Notes: a model not told the origin generated them from the sequence alone. Positions 50,906 to 60,837 are shown, counted from the first letter of the stretch. The stretch: DNA of 64,000 nt from 55-13 sp037190145 (GCA_037190145.1 JBBCJU010000006.1:248001-312000), one strand, 5' to 3'. A program made the numbers and translations.

Positions 50906-52417
50906 ATGGACCCGATTCGCGATCTTGAATTGACAATGACTCGTCGCCAACTTTTTGGCAAGGCGACGCTTGGAGTAGGCACGGCCGCCTTGCACCGACT
51001 ATTGGCAGGAGCAGGAAGCCTTGGGATGGGTTCTCTATTACAGGCTCAAGGTCAACAGGTAGGAACCCATTTTGCGCCCAAAGCCAAGAATGTGATCTAT
51101 CTGTTCATGAATGGGGGGCCAAGCCAACTGGACCTTTGGGATTACAAGCCGAAGATGGGCGATGTGTTTGATAAGGAACTCCCGGAAGAGATTCGGAGAG
51201 GGCAACGCATTACCACCATGACAAGTGGTCAAACTCGTTTTCCGGTTGCACCATCTAAGTACAAGTTCGAGAAGTATGACAATGGAGATGAAGGGGTCTG
51301 GGTCAGCGAACTGCTTCCTCATACGGCGTCGGTGGTGAAGGAATTGTGCGTGGTGAAATCCATGTGGACTGAAGCCATCAATCACGATCCCGCGGTCACC
51401 TACATTCAGACCGGGAGCCAGCTTCCGGGCCGTCCCAGCTTGGGTTCTTGGGTGAGCTACGGCTTGGGAAGTGAGAATGAGAACCTCCCCGCATATGTGG
51501 TCTTGCACTCAAAAGTGACGAGCGGCAAGGTGGACCAAGCTCTCTTCTCTAGGTTGTGGGGAACTGGGTTTTTGCCGAGCCAACATCAGGGTGTAAGTCT
51601 TCGGTCAGCCGGTGACCCGGTTTTGTATCTCAAAGATCCGAATGGACTTGACCGCTCCACTCGGAGAGCGATGTTGGATGATGTGGCTGAACTCAATCAG
51701 ATGCACCTGGACGAGTTTGGCGATCCTGAGATTGCCGCACGGATAGCTCAGTATGAAATGGCCTATAAGCTACAGACCAGCGTTCCTGATCTGATGGATA
51801 TCTCGAAGGAGCCAGACGGAACATTTGAACTCTATGGAAAGGAAGCCAAGGAGCCAGGAACATTTGCCGCAAACTGCCTGTTGGCTCGCAGATTGGTAGA
51901 GAGAGGGGTGCGGTTTATTCAGATTTTCCATCGAGGGTGGGATCAACACAGCAATATGGCGGGCGACCTGCCGATGCAGTGTAAAGACGTTGACCAAGCT
52001 TGTGCGGCGCTAGTGAAAGACTTGAAGCGGACAGGCTTGCTGGATGACACATTGGTGATCTGGGGAGGCGAGTTTGGGCGAACTATCTATTGCCAAGGGC
52101 CCTTATCGAGAGCAAACTACGGTCGAGATCACCACCCGCGCTGCTTTACCGTCTGGATGGCAGGAGGCGGCGTGAAGCCGGGAATGGTCTATGGGCACAC
52201 GGATGACTATAGTTACAACATCGTTGACAAAGATGGAAAGGTAATTGACCCCACGGTGGATGCATTCACCCCAGGCGCAGTCCACGTCCACGACCTCCAC
52301 GCAACGATTCTCAATCAGCTCGGAGTGGATCACAAGAAGCTTACTTATAGATACCAGGGAAGGGACTTCCGTTTAACAGATGTGCATGGTCATGTTGTGA
52401 AGGATTTGTTGAAGTAG
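50906..52417 (+). CDS. DUF1501 family protein, Tat-exported
   Basis: A 503-residue protein with a twin-arginine signal (MTRRQLFGKATLGVG) starting from ATG 50906, just after the DUF1549 stop. It has the typical DUF1501 phrases IYLFMNGGPSQLDLWDYKP, GDEGVWVSELLPHTASVV, LVIWGGEFGRTIYCQG and NYGRDHHPRCFTVWMAGGGVKPGMVYGHTDD. The D-H-H and metal-like residues put it in the alkaline-phosphatase/sulfatase-like superfamily. It probably works with the preceding DUF1549/DUF1553 protein in extracellular polymer handling. Confidence 0.9.
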   Translation: MDPIRDLELTMTRRQLFGKATLGVGTAALHRLLAGAGSLGMGSLLQAQGQQVGTHFAPKAKNVIYLFMNGGPSQLDLWDYKPKMGDVFDKELPEEIRRGQRITTMTSGQTRFPVAPSKYKFEKYDNGDEGVWVSELLPHTASVVKELCVVKSMWTEAINHDPAVTYIQTGSQLPGRPSLGSWVSYGLGSENENLPAYVVLHSKVTSGKVDQALFSRLWGTGFLPSQHQGVSLRSAGDPVLYLKDPNGLDRSTRRAMLDDVAELNQMHLDEFGDPEIAARIAQYEMAYKLQTSVPDLMDISKEPDGTFELYGKEAKEPGTFAANCLLARRLVERGVRFIQIFHRGWDQHSNMAGDLPMQCKDVDQACAALVKDLKRTGLLDDTLVIWGGEFGRTIYCQGPLSRANYGRDHHPRCFTVWMAGGGVKPGMVYGHTDDYSYNIVDKDGKVIDPTVDAFTPGAVHVHDLHATILNQLGVDHKKLTYRYQGRDFRLTDVHGHVVKDLLK

Positions 52418-52462
52418 ATTTATACTCTGATTTACGTTAATCCTCATGTAGGCTAGAGAGCA

Positions 52463-54187
52463 ATGGTTGCGACGTTGCTGTCTGGAATTCTTTTGGGTTC
52501 ATTGGTTGGCCCATTGCCTTTGCGGGTTGTAGGGACGGAAGTTGTCAACAGCAAGAATGAGCCCGTCTGGCTTCGGGGTGTGAATTGTGCTGGGATGGAG
52601 TGGTCTAGTGATGGGGAGGGGAAGATTTTCCAGACCGTCCAGGTGGCGGTGGAGGATTGGAAAGTCAACCATGTCCGGATACCGCTTTCGCAAGATCGAT
52701 GGTTTGGAAAAGCTCCCGGACAGGCCGATAACGGTAAGGCTTACCAAGCGCTTCTAAAACGGATTGTGGACTTCTGCAATGGCAAGAACGTCTATGTCAT
52801 GCTCGATCTGCACTGGAATAGTGGGGGGCAATGGGGCAAAAACATTGGCCAACACAGGCTCACTGATGAGCACAGCATCCTGTTCTGGAGGGATGTTGCC
52901 CAGAAGTACAAGAACCATCCCGCCGTGATCTTCGACCTCTACAACGAGCCCCACAGTATCTCTTGGGAAACTTGGCGAGACGGGGGCCAGATCGAGGAAT
53001 CAAATCGAGAAACCAACACGACCCTCAAGTTCAAGGGAGTCGGGATGAAGGAGATGCTGAAGACTGTTCGCGACACCGGCGCAAAGAACGTGGTGGTTGT
53101 GGGTGGGCTGGATTGGTCCTATGACATGTCGGGCTTCCTGAACGGCTACAAGCTGGATGATCCAAAAGGGAACGGCATCCTTTATGCGAATCATGCCTAC
53201 CCGTTCAAAGGGGATACGGTAGAGAAGTGGATCGAGAAGATGGAAGCAGCAAGGAAGTCGATCCCCATCATCGTGAGTGAGTTTGGAAGCGACCCAAAGG
53301 GGGGCACAAGTGGCTTGGATGGGGAGCAATGGGTGAAGCGAGTGGTCGGTTATCTGCAAGAGAAACGGCTGAATTGGACCGCTTGGGACTTCCATCCAGA
53401 AGCTGGGCCAACGCTTGTTTCGGATTGGTTTTACAACCCCACACCCTGGTTTGGTGTGCCGGTATTAGAAGCACTAACGGGCAAAAAAGTGCCGGGGACC
53501 ATTATTCCTGTGATTGATGAGGGGCCGACCAAAGCGGGGCACTATGACTGGCCTAAGCGTCACCAGGCTTCGGTCGATTATATGAAAGCCAATAAGGTCG
53601 ATCTTCTTCTGATTGGGGACTCTATCACCCACGCATGGGGTGGCCATCCGAAAGAAGGAGGGCACAGTACCCCCGGACAAGAGATGTATGAGAAGTTCTA
53701 TGGCAGCCGAAACGCCGTGAATTTGGGTTTCGGTTGGGATGGAACTCAGCATGTGCTTTGGAGGTTCGCTCACGGGGCGCTAGATCATGTGAAACCAAGA
53801 GTAGCCGTTATCATGATCGGCACCAATAACGTTGGATGGACGCCCACGGAGGAGATTGTTACGGGGATCACCACCATCGTTAAGCAGATTCGGCGGAAGC
53901 TGCCGGAGACAAAGATTTTGCTTTTAGGAGTCTTTCCCCGAGATGAGAAACCGGATGGTAAGAATCGAAAACAGGTGATAGAGGTCAATGCTCGTATCAA
54001 GGAACTAGGAAAGGACAGGAACGTAACTTTCCTTGACTTTGGTAGCAAATTCTTGCAGCCCGATGGAACCTTCTCCAAAGAGATCACTCCAGACTTTGTT
54101 CACCTGACCAAGAAGGGTTACGAAATCTGGGCGCGAGAGATGGAACCCACTTTATCCAAGCTTATGGGTGATAAAGCTCGGCTCTAG
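52463..54187 (+). CDS. GH5 glycoside hydrolase fused to an SGNH/GDSL hydrolase
   Basis: A 574-residue secreted two-domain enzyme. After a hydrophobic start, residues about 22-345 form a GH5 TIM barrel, with the acid/base Glu162 in LYNEPH and the nucleophile Glu273 in IIVSEFGSDPK. From about residue 378 an SGNH domain follows: LLLIGDSITHAW with Ser387 (block I), GTNNVGWTP (block III) and the DFVHLTKKG Asp-His pair (block V). It would combine backbone hydrolysis of a beta-glucan or mannan with de-esterification of its acyl groups. The substrate is inferred. Confidence 0.88.
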   Translation: MVATLLSGILLGSLVGPLPLRVVGTEVVNSKNEPVWLRGVNCAGMEWSSDGEGKIFQTVQVAVEDWKVNHVRIPLSQDRWFGKAPGQADNGKAYQALLKRIVDFCNGKNVYVMLDLHWNSGGQWGKNIGQHRLTDEHSILFWRDVAQKYKNHPAVIFDLYNEPHSISWETWRDGGQIEESNRETNTTLKFKGVGMKEMLKTVRDTGAKNVVVVGGLDWSYDMSGFLNGYKLDDPKGNGILYANHAYPFKGDTVEKWIEKMEAARKSIPIIVSEFGSDPKGGTSGLDGEQWVKRVVGYLQEKRLNWTAWDFHPEAGPTLVSDWFYNPTPWFGVPVLEALTGKKVPGTIIPVIDEGPTKAGHYDWPKRHQASVDYMKANKVDLLLIGDSITHAWGGHPKEGGHSTPGQEMYEKFYGSRNAVNLGFGWDGTQHVLWRFAHGALDHVKPRVAVIMIGTNNVGWTPTEEIVTGITTIVKQIRRKLPETKILLLGVFPRDEKPDGKNRKQVIEVNARIKELGKDRNVTFLDFGSKFLQPDGTFSKEITPDFVHLTKKGYEIWAREMEPTLSKLMGDKARL

Positions 54188-54227
54188 CTGGTTTGGGCAA
54201 TACAGACTTGCCCAAACCGATTTTCAA

Positions 54228-54830
54228 CTATTTGACTTCGGTACCGCCCTTCACACGGTTGTTGCTAACCGTAGGTCGAGGAGAGTTATCTCTAGCTAGT
54301 AGATTGCCATCTATCTCGTTGCGCTGAATCTTTGCCGATGCGCGATTCTTTACGAATTGAAGGTTTCCATTCACCTCGTTCGAAGCCACATTGAATGACC
54401 CACTCCGGCTTTCCTCTATTTGCAGATTGCCGTCAATGTCGCTTCCCGTGATTACCAAGCTGCCAGCGTGCTTTTTGACCTGAAGATTGCCATCAATGCT
54501 TGAGTTGGTCACTTTCAGATTCCGAGCGCCTTCTACCTGAAGGTTGCCATCAATCTCAGACGAACTTTGTATGACAATGCTGTTGGCTCCTCTTGCCTCA
54601 ACATTTCCATCTATCTCGGCATCAATCAAGGTCACGCTTGCTCCCGATTGAACGATGAGGTTGCCTCGCACCTTTGTTCCAGCCAGCGTTGCAGATTGAC
54701 CCCGGGCAATCACCACATTATCATTGATGGTGGTCTTGCCGACTCGTCCCGTTAGCGCACGGTCTGCAAAAGCAGTTTGAACAACAATAAGAACTCCGCC
54801 AATCGCTAAAAACTTTGAAATACGATCCAT
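54228..54830 (-). CDS. Secreted protein with eight 20-residue repeats
   Basis: A 200-residue protein with a signal peptide (to TAFADR). From residue 53 it consists of tandem units of 19-21 residues, each containing an I-D-G-N-L-Q-like turn: glycines at 56, 75, 95, 114, 134, 155, 175 and 195. Each unit pairs a hydrophobic strand (SLVIT, NLKVT, SFNVA) with this turn, the layout of a beta-solenoid. It resembles bactofilin-like or autotransporter-passenger repeats but I cannot place it in a family. It lies between the GH5 gene and the sugar transporter operon. Confidence 0.75.
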   Translation of the reverse strand: MDRISKFLAIGGVLIVVQTAFADRALTGRVGKTTINDNVVIARGQSATLAGTKVRGNLIVQSGASVTLIDAEIDGNVEARGANSIVIQSSSEIDGNLQVEGARNLKVTNSSIDGNLQVKKHAGSLVITGSDIDGNLQIEESRSGSFNVASNEVNGNLQFVKNRASAKIQRNEIDGNLLARDNSPRPTVSNNRVKGGTEVK

Positions 54831-54894
54831 GTAACCTCCCTTGTGAGAACCAGATTCTCATTAGGGTGAAGTCATCCTTTCAAAAATGGTTCCG

Positions 54895-55860
54895 CTATGA
54901 GCGCTTTTGCTGCCCAACTAGGGCCCTTTGGAGGAGCACAAAGATAAGCAAGAGGGAGCCAACCACAATCTTGTTCCACCAACTAGATATATCTCCGTGA
55001 AAAGTGATACCGGTTTGAATAACCGCGAGGGTCAGGATCCCGAGGATGGTGCCAAGGATAGAACCGACTCCCCCCGTCAGAAGCGTTCCGCCAATGACTA
55101 CTGCCGCAATGGCATCTAGCTCAAGACCGGTGCCTCCAATGGCATTTCCAGACGCAGTGTAGATCGCAAACAAAATGCCGCCAAAGGCTCCAAAAAATCC
55201 GCTTAAGGCATAGACCTTTACTAAAGATTTCTCTACAGAAAGCCCCATAAGGTGGGCCGAGTTTGCGTTACCCCCAATGGCAAAAAGGGTTCTCCCAAAT
55301 CGGGTTTGGCGCAAGAGGATCGCCATTACGATTGCGGTAAGGACAAAGAGGATGGTGGGCCAAGTCAGATTTCCACCACCGACCGTGAGGGCGGGGGAGC
55401 TTAGAAACTGCACGAGAGGATCGGAGATTGATACTTGCGAACGGCTGATGAGAAGCGCAATTCCCCGGCATAGGAAAAGGCCACCAAGGGTCACCAAAAA
55501 TGGCGCAAGTTGATAACGTGCAATAAGGAAACCTTGTCCAGCTCCGATGATGGTTCCAAATGCGAGAGCAATCGCAAACGCAGCCGGAGAAGGCACCCCA
55601 GCTTTACTAACCAAGACTGCCGACATAATGCTGGTGCAACCCGCCATCGATCCTACGGACAAATCAATTCCTCCCGTAAGAATCACGAGGGTAAGGCCGA
55701 TGGCGATAACTCCAAGGAAGGCATTGTCAGCGAAAAAGTTTAGGAAGACACGAACGGTCATAAACCGGTCAAACATCTGTCCGCCGACGAGGTAGAGGGC
55801 GATACAGATGATTCCGGTTACGAGAATCGGGCGTTTCTCGGGAGAGAAAAGCTTTTTCAT
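54895..55860 (-). CDS. Sugar ABC transporter permease (YjfF/RbsC-like)
   Basis: A 321-residue permease of the ribose/galactofuranose type, with about nine helices and the LTGGIDLSVGSMAG and IGGNANSAHLMGLSVEKS motifs (the latter like the RbsC coupling loop, near the ATPase). I start at ATG 55860, which overlaps the stop of the first permease gene by 4 bases. It is the last gene of the transporter operon and would form a heterodimer with the permease at 55857-56846. Confidence 0.9.
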   Translation of the reverse strand: MKKLFSPEKRPILVTGIICIALYLVGGQMFDRFMTVRVFLNFFADNAFLGVIAIGLTLVILTGGIDLSVGSMAGCTSIMSAVLVSKAGVPSPAAFAIALAFGTIIGAGQGFLIARYQLAPFLVTLGGLFLCRGIALLISRSQVSISDPLVQFLSSPALTVGGGNLTWPTILFVLTAIVMAILLRQTRFGRTLFAIGGNANSAHLMGLSVEKSLVKVYALSGFFGAFGGILFAIYTASGNAIGGTGLELDAIAAVVIGGTLLTGGVGSILGTILGILTLAVIQTGITFHGDISSWWNKIVVGSLLLIFVLLQRALVGQQKRS

Positions 55861-56846
55861 GCGACCCTCCGCTTTGCCCAGGTTGGCGATTGAGCCAGGC
55901 AAACTCCCACTACCAGCAAGGCTTTTAAGATGAGTGTGGCTTCGGTGGGAACTCCACGAGTGAGGATGGTGGTGGTCACCGCTTGCATCAGGATTGCGCC
56001 GAGCAGAGATCCGGCAAGGGAGAAACGACCTCCCGCCATGGAGGTGCCGCCCAATGCCACGGAAAGGATTGCGTCAAGCTCTAGCATCGCGCCCGCATTG
56101 TTTGCGTCTGCAGCTTTAATATCGGCGGCGGCAATTAACCCCGCGATTCCAGCACAAACTCCTGAAATGGTATAGATCGCCAACTTGATGGAACGACTAT
56201 CGATCCCCACTCCGTCTGCGGCGCGAGGATTATCACCTACGGCTTCGGTAAAGAGTCCAAAAGCCGTTTTGCGCACTAGTAGTCCAGCAACAAGTGCCAC
56301 ACAAAGGGCAATCCAGATAGGATTTGGCAGAGTCAGTGAGGCTCCGGTCCCGATTGCGGCAAAGGCTGGATCGTTAAAGGTGATGATTTGCCCATCGGTC
56401 AGTAACTGAGCCAAGCCTCGACCAGAAACCATTAGGATCAAGGTCGCCACAATCGGTTGCAGTTTTGCGTAGCCGATGAGTAACCCATTGAAGAGTCCAC
56501 AAAGGGCAGCAATAGCAACTGCCGCCAGAACAATGGTGGGAATGGTGTGAACGGGCAAACTCGCTAAGAGAAAACCTTTAGGGCGTACCATCAGCCCTGC
56601 CGCAACCGACCCCGCAATGGCCATGATGGCTCCGACGGAGAGGTCTACACCACCGGTTGCGATAACTAACGTCATTCCTACAGAAAGAAGCATGACCGGG
56701 GCAGCGCGGTTGAGAATGTCGATCAAGCTGCCGTAGAATCTTCCGTCTCGAAAAGTGATGTGAAAGAATCCGGGATCAAGAACCAGATTTAGCAACAGGA
56801 TGGCACCAATCAGGATCAAGGGCCAAAGCAGAGGAGACTTTCTCAA
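55857..56846 (-). CDS. Sugar ABC transporter permease (YtfT/RbsC-like)
   Basis: A 329-residue permease of the same family. Signature segments are TLVIATGGVDLSVGAIMAIAG, LPNPIWIALCVALVAGLLVRKTAFG, and VGDNPRAADGVGIDSRSIKL for the coupling region. YtfT and YjfF are the two permeases of the E. coli galactofuranose importer, and the same two-permease order holds here. It overlaps the ATPase gene by 4 bases and its neighbour permease by 4. Confidence 0.9.
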   Translation of the reverse strand: MRKSPLLWPLILIGAILLLNLVLDPGFFHITFRDGRFYGSLIDILNRAAPVMLLSVGMTLVIATGGVDLSVGAIMAIAGSVAAGLMVRPKGFLLASLPVHTIPTIVLAAVAIAALCGLFNGLLIGYAKLQPIVATLILMVSGRGLAQLLTDGQIITFNDPAFAAIGTGASLTLPNPIWIALCVALVAGLLVRKTAFGLFTEAVGDNPRAADGVGIDSRSIKLAIYTISGVCAGIAGLIAAADIKAADANNAGAMLELDAILSVALGGTSMAGGRFSLAGSLLGAILMQAVTTTILTRGVPTEATLILKALLVVGVCLAQSPTWAKRRVA

Positions 56847-58339
56847 CCCGCTTTCTCCTCAGAAATCTTTGCCAAAACATCATCTTTGGTGACCCCGCCC
56901 GGCATCATTGCAATCTGCTCTCTATCTCTCATCACGGCAATTTGGGTTGAAGAATGGACAACCTCAGTGAGCTCTGAGGATACGAAAATGAAGGCCATTC
57001 CGCTTTGCCGAAGACGCTCAATTAGTTCTGCAATTTCGAACTTAGCACCGACATCAATGCCGCGCGTTGGTTCATCCAACAACATGAGTTTCGGATTGGC
57101 CGCCAGCCAACGGGCCAGGAGAACTTTCTGCTGATTTCCACCGCTAAGCTCACCAATCTTCTTTCGAGAATCTGGAGTGGCCACTTTGAGGTCACGAATT
57201 GATTCGTCTGCAAGATTCCTCAGTTCCTTACTGCCAATGGGACGGAACCAGCCGCGTTTCGCCTGTTTTACGATGGCAATATTCTCAGCGATAGACAGGT
57301 TAGGGAAGATACCGTCAGCCTTTCGATCCTCTGGGCAATGTCCCATCCCGTGCTTGATCACTTTCTTAGGGTTTAGGGGATAAGAGACGCCGTTGAAAGT
57401 GGCTGATCCGTCGGAAACACTATCGAATCCAAAACAGATACGAATCGCTTCGGTCCGGCCTGAACCAAGCAAGCCTGCAATACCCAACACATCACCTGAC
57501 CTTACGGTGAAATCTAGTCCAGATACAGATCCTTTGTGGCTTACGTTTTTGAAACTCAGAACTTCACTGGACTGAGTCTCAGAGAGGACAGGGGCCGTGG
57601 TTTGCAAATCAGAAAAATCACGCCCGATCATGAGCGAGACGAGCTCCTTACGGGATAAATCCTTGGCTTCATAGGCTCCCACGAGCTTTCCATTGCGAAG
57701 AATGGTTATTCGGTCAGATATGTCCTCAACTTGTTGGAGGAAGTGGCTCACAAAGACAAGGCCCATTCCTTCATCGCGAAGCCTCTTCATGGCGACGAAT
57801 AGGCTCTCAACTTCACTTGCATCCAAGCTTGAAGTAGGTTCATCCAAAACCAAAACCTTGGCCGAAACATCCAAGCCACGTGCAATGGCAACGAGTTGTT
57901 GAATCGCGATGGAGTAGGCCGAAAGCGGTCGATGAACATCTATATTCACCCCCAAGCGGCCCAGAGCAATCTCTGCTCGGTTCGCCATCTGCTTCCATTG
58001 GATGCCGAACTTGCCCCTTGGTTCTCGCCCAAGACATACGTTTTCGGCTACGGATAGATTTGGAGCGAGGTTGACTTCTTGATAGACTGCTCCAATACCA
58101 AGCTCGGCCGCATGCGCGGGGGAGCTTGGCTGGATCACTTGTCCGGCAAGTTCAATTCTGCCTTCGTCAGGTTTGTAGACACCGGTCAGAACTTTTAGAA
58201 GGCTGCTTTTCCCGGCTCCGTTCTCGCCCATGAGAGTATGGACTTCTCCTGCACGAAGCTCAAAATCAACCCGGTCGAGTGCGACTACACCAGGAAACCG
58301 CTTCACGATTCCGCTGAGTTGAAGAAGGGGCCCGCTCAC
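56843..58339 (-). CDS. Sugar ABC transporter ATPase (RbsA/YtfR-like)
   Basis: A 498-residue protein with two ATPase domains. The first has GENGAGKSS (Walker A), the YSIAIQQLVAIARGL signature region and VLVLDEPTSS. The second has a degenerate GLLGSGRTE Walker A, ELSGGNQQKVLLARWL and LMLLDEPTRGID. Such asymmetry is normal for MglA/RbsA-type sugar ATPases. I start at GTG 58339, with GGAGG a few bases upstream, instead of a TTG at 58369. It drives uptake with the two downstream permeases and the lipoprotein at 60932. Confidence 0.92.
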   Translation of the reverse strand: MSGPLLQLSGIVKRFPGVVALDRVDFELRAGEVHTLMGENGAGKSSLLKVLTGVYKPDEGRIELAGQVIQPSSPAHAAELGIGAVYQEVNLAPNLSVAENVCLGREPRGKFGIQWKQMANRAEIALGRLGVNIDVHRPLSAYSIAIQQLVAIARGLDVSAKVLVLDEPTSSLDASEVESLFVAMKRLRDEGMGLVFVSHFLQQVEDISDRITILRNGKLVGAYEAKDLSRKELVSLMIGRDFSDLQTTAPVLSETQSSEVLSFKNVSHKGSVSGLDFTVRSGDVLGIAGLLGSGRTEAIRICFGFDSVSDGSATFNGVSYPLNPKKVIKHGMGHCPEDRKADGIFPNLSIAENIAIVKQAKRGWFRPIGSKELRNLADESIRDLKVATPDSRKKIGELSGGNQQKVLLARWLAANPKLMLLDEPTRGIDVGAKFEIAELIERLRQSGMAFIFVSSELTEVVHSSTQIAVMRDREQIAMMPGGVTKDDVLAKISEEKAG

Positions 58340-58494
58340 GCCTGAACCTCCGTCAGAACGCCTCGCCAAGCTTGTCCTTCAACTTCTGGGTTGGTCCACA
58401 TATTAACTTGGCGAAGCGTAGTGTTCTTCACGAAGCGAAAGTTTATCTCTATTCACTGGTCCAAAGTCATCGCCGTCGTTTAGGTTGGTGCGAA

Positions 58495-60837
58495 CTATGC
58501 CTTTTTAATCCTAAGAATGGATAACGTTCTGGGCTCAATTCGGTAGATGAACTTGGATGGTTTTCGTAGCAGAAAGTCTCGCTTAGGGGCTACCTTGTTT
58601 GGGCTATCCAGCGTGTTTTCATCTGCATTCTCACCACTTAACGTGTCAATGGAACCTACAACATCCTTCCAACCCGTGGTTGTGAGATCGATTTCCACTT
58701 CATGCGCCTCATTGGAAACGTTCACAAGCTTTAGGATCGCAGTTTGCTTACCCTTATCAAATCCACTCACACCATGAATGGACTTTGGCTCAACTAGTTG
58801 TTGATCCAAAATCAAACGCCCATCGATGTATCCGCGAATGCGTTCTTCGGTGTACTCGACCTTTATGTCGTACCATCGTCCGGCTTCGATTCTTCCACTG
58901 CGTTGCGCCAGAATTGACTTACCTCCCCCCGAAGCCACTTCCACGCCGTGTTGAGTGTTCCCCCATCCACCAAGGTTCCACCATACGTAATCGCCTCGGT
59001 CTCTCCGCCCCACCGTGATGAGAAAACCCTCATCGCCGGAGAGTTTTCTTGCTTTGAGTTCTAGGGTGTAGTTCTTCCAGTCTGAGTTGCCAAAGTACAC
59101 GCGTGAAGGGGTTGCGTCGCCCGTTTGGCGAGTGGCTCCTTCCTTTTGCTCCCAAGCGCCTAACTCATTGGTGAGTCCCGAGCCGTCCTTGCTTTCAAAA
59201 AGGGTGTTGGCTCCTTGCGTCACCTTAATATCTTTGAATTCGGCTTGAGTATTCCAAGTGCCCACCCCGACCGCACCGGAAGGGAAGCTACGTTTGACAA
59301 CAGGAACGTTGGCAAACTGGCTGGGTATTGCTTGATGAGCTCGGTTTAGGAAGAAAAGCTTCTGAACGTGATAGGAAGGGGTAGCCGCAACTCGATGAGA
59401 GTCGAAGTAGATCAGATCAGGATTCCAAGCCTTGTTATTGATGTTTGCAAACAGCGGAGCATAGGAAGACATCGTTACGATGTCTGAATTGCGCTCCATT
59501 CCCGCCATGAATGCAGCTTCGGCTAGGGCACCGCGGAGGCTGCCGTTTCCGTTTTCTTGGGTAACGGCGTACTCGCCAACATAAATCTTTGGCCCTTTAC
59601 GATCATACGTATCGTACCGATCTGCATTGGCAATAAAGAAATCTGGATTGTTGTAGTAATGCTCATCCAAGATATCAACGGGGCTATTTTGAGGGCGTCC
59701 ACCCCATAGATTCGCGATGATATTCATCTTGGGATACTTCTGCTTGATTGCTCGATACATCAAACCGTATCGCTCTTCGTAAGCAGGTCCGCCATTTTCG
59801 TTACCAATCTGGATGTACTTTAGCGGGAAGGGGCGGGGATGGCCATTCTTGGCTCGCAAAGCTCCCCATGTAGATGTCGTTGGACCAATAGCGTATTCGA
59901 TGGCGTCCAGAGCATCTTGCACGTACTCATCCATCTTATCCATGGGGACGACTTCACGATGAGACATGCCGCAATTGATCACAAACAGTGCATCTGACTT
60001 CAAGTCTGCACACATTTGAAGGTACTCGTGATAGCCAAGTCCATTCGTGGACATGTACCGCCAAATGTTAGGCTGAGTTCTACGATCCTGTAGGTTCCCG
60101 ACCGTCTGCTTCCAGCGAAGAGCAAGAGCCATGGTCTCGCCCTCGACCCAACACCCTCCAGGGAACCTAACAAATGCGGGTTTCAAGTCATCCAACATTT
60201 GGGTCAAATCTTTGCGCAGTCCGTTTGAACGGTTATTCCAAGTGTCTTTTGGAAAAAGGGAAACCATGTCCAGGTTGTTTCGGCCGATTGTGTTGAACTT
60301 CAGTACGAGACGGGCTGCGGAATCTCCGCCGCCGGATGCTCGAATCGATGTTTTGGTCTGTTTCCAATCGCCCCTTGGCAAGTCCAGATTGACCTGGCCA
60401 AGCACAGCTCCGCCCGATCCAACTAATTGGGCAGTCAGTTTCCCTCCCTCACCCCAACTGTGAAACGACAGATTGTAGGTGGATCCGTTCCGGACATTCA
60501 TTCCCCAATAGCCACGATTCTCAACAATGGTTTTGCCGGTTGATTCCACTTTGAGGCTGTGAGGGGAAGCCGAACTCAAGGGATTGGTTGTATCAAGGGA
60601 TATCTTCCCATCGCTGACTTCCCAAGAGACCGGCGTGTTCGCGTCTTCAAAGCCTCGGTTTTTGACCAGTTCAGCGTAGATGCCGCCATCACCGGCCTGA
60701 TTGATCTCCTCAAAGAAGACACCGTAAAGATCAGGGCTAACGATATGTCCGGTTTCATTGGCTTGGATGGTCCATCTTACGGGTGACGCTTGAGGGCTTA
60801 CTCCTAAGACGAGGGCGGCAATGCTGGATATGATCAT
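58495..60837 (-). CDS. GH51 alpha-L-arabinofuranosidase
   Basis: A 780-residue exported enzyme. It has a signal peptide (ALVLGVSPQASP), the GH51 opening YGVFFEEINQAGDGGIYAELVKNRGFE, a carbohydrate-binding jelly-roll (about residues 70-195) and a (beta/alpha)8 domain with acid/base Glu347 in QIGNENGG and nucleophile Glu422 in YVGEYAV. A concanavalin-like (LamG/DUF1080 type) domain, with GYIDGRLILDQQ, is inserted at about 530-690 before the beta-sandwich. It releases L-arabinofuranose. It lies between the binding-protein gene and the ATPase gene of the transporter operon, which suggests that transporter imports arabinofuranose. Confidence 0.92.
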   Translation of the reverse strand: MIISSIAALVLGVSPQASPVRWTIQANETGHIVSPDLYGVFFEEINQAGDGGIYAELVKNRGFEDANTPVSWEVSDGKISLDTTNPLSSASPHSLKVESTGKTIVENRGYWGMNVRNGSTYNLSFHSWGEGGKLTAQLVGSGGAVLGQVNLDLPRGDWKQTKTSIRASGGGDSAARLVLKFNTIGRNNLDMVSLFPKDTWNNRSNGLRKDLTQMLDDLKPAFVRFPGGCWVEGETMALALRWKQTVGNLQDRRTQPNIWRYMSTNGLGYHEYLQMCADLKSDALFVINCGMSHREVVPMDKMDEYVQDALDAIEYAIGPTTSTWGALRAKNGHPRPFPLKYIQIGNENGGPAYEERYGLMYRAIKQKYPKMNIIANLWGGRPQNSPVDILDEHYYNNPDFFIANADRYDTYDRKGPKIYVGEYAVTQENGNGSLRGALAEAAFMAGMERNSDIVTMSSYAPLFANINNKAWNPDLIYFDSHRVAATPSYHVQKLFFLNRAHQAIPSQFANVPVVKRSFPSGAVGVGTWNTQAEFKDIKVTQGANTLFESKDGSGLTNELGAWEQKEGATRQTGDATPSRVYFGNSDWKNYTLELKARKLSGDEGFLITVGRRDRGDYVWWNLGGWGNTQHGVEVASGGGKSILAQRSGRIEAGRWYDIKVEYTEERIRGYIDGRLILDQQLVEPKSIHGVSGFDKGKQTAILKLVNVSNEAHEVEIDLTTTGWKDVVGSIDTLSGENADENTLDSPNKVAPKRDFLLRKPSKFIYRIEPRTLSILRIKKA

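Noticed and set aside
54540..54700. Repeated bases in the minus-strand repeat gene as a CRISPR array
   Set aside because: The roughly 60-base period matches the protein repeat and continues in frame; there are no spacers.
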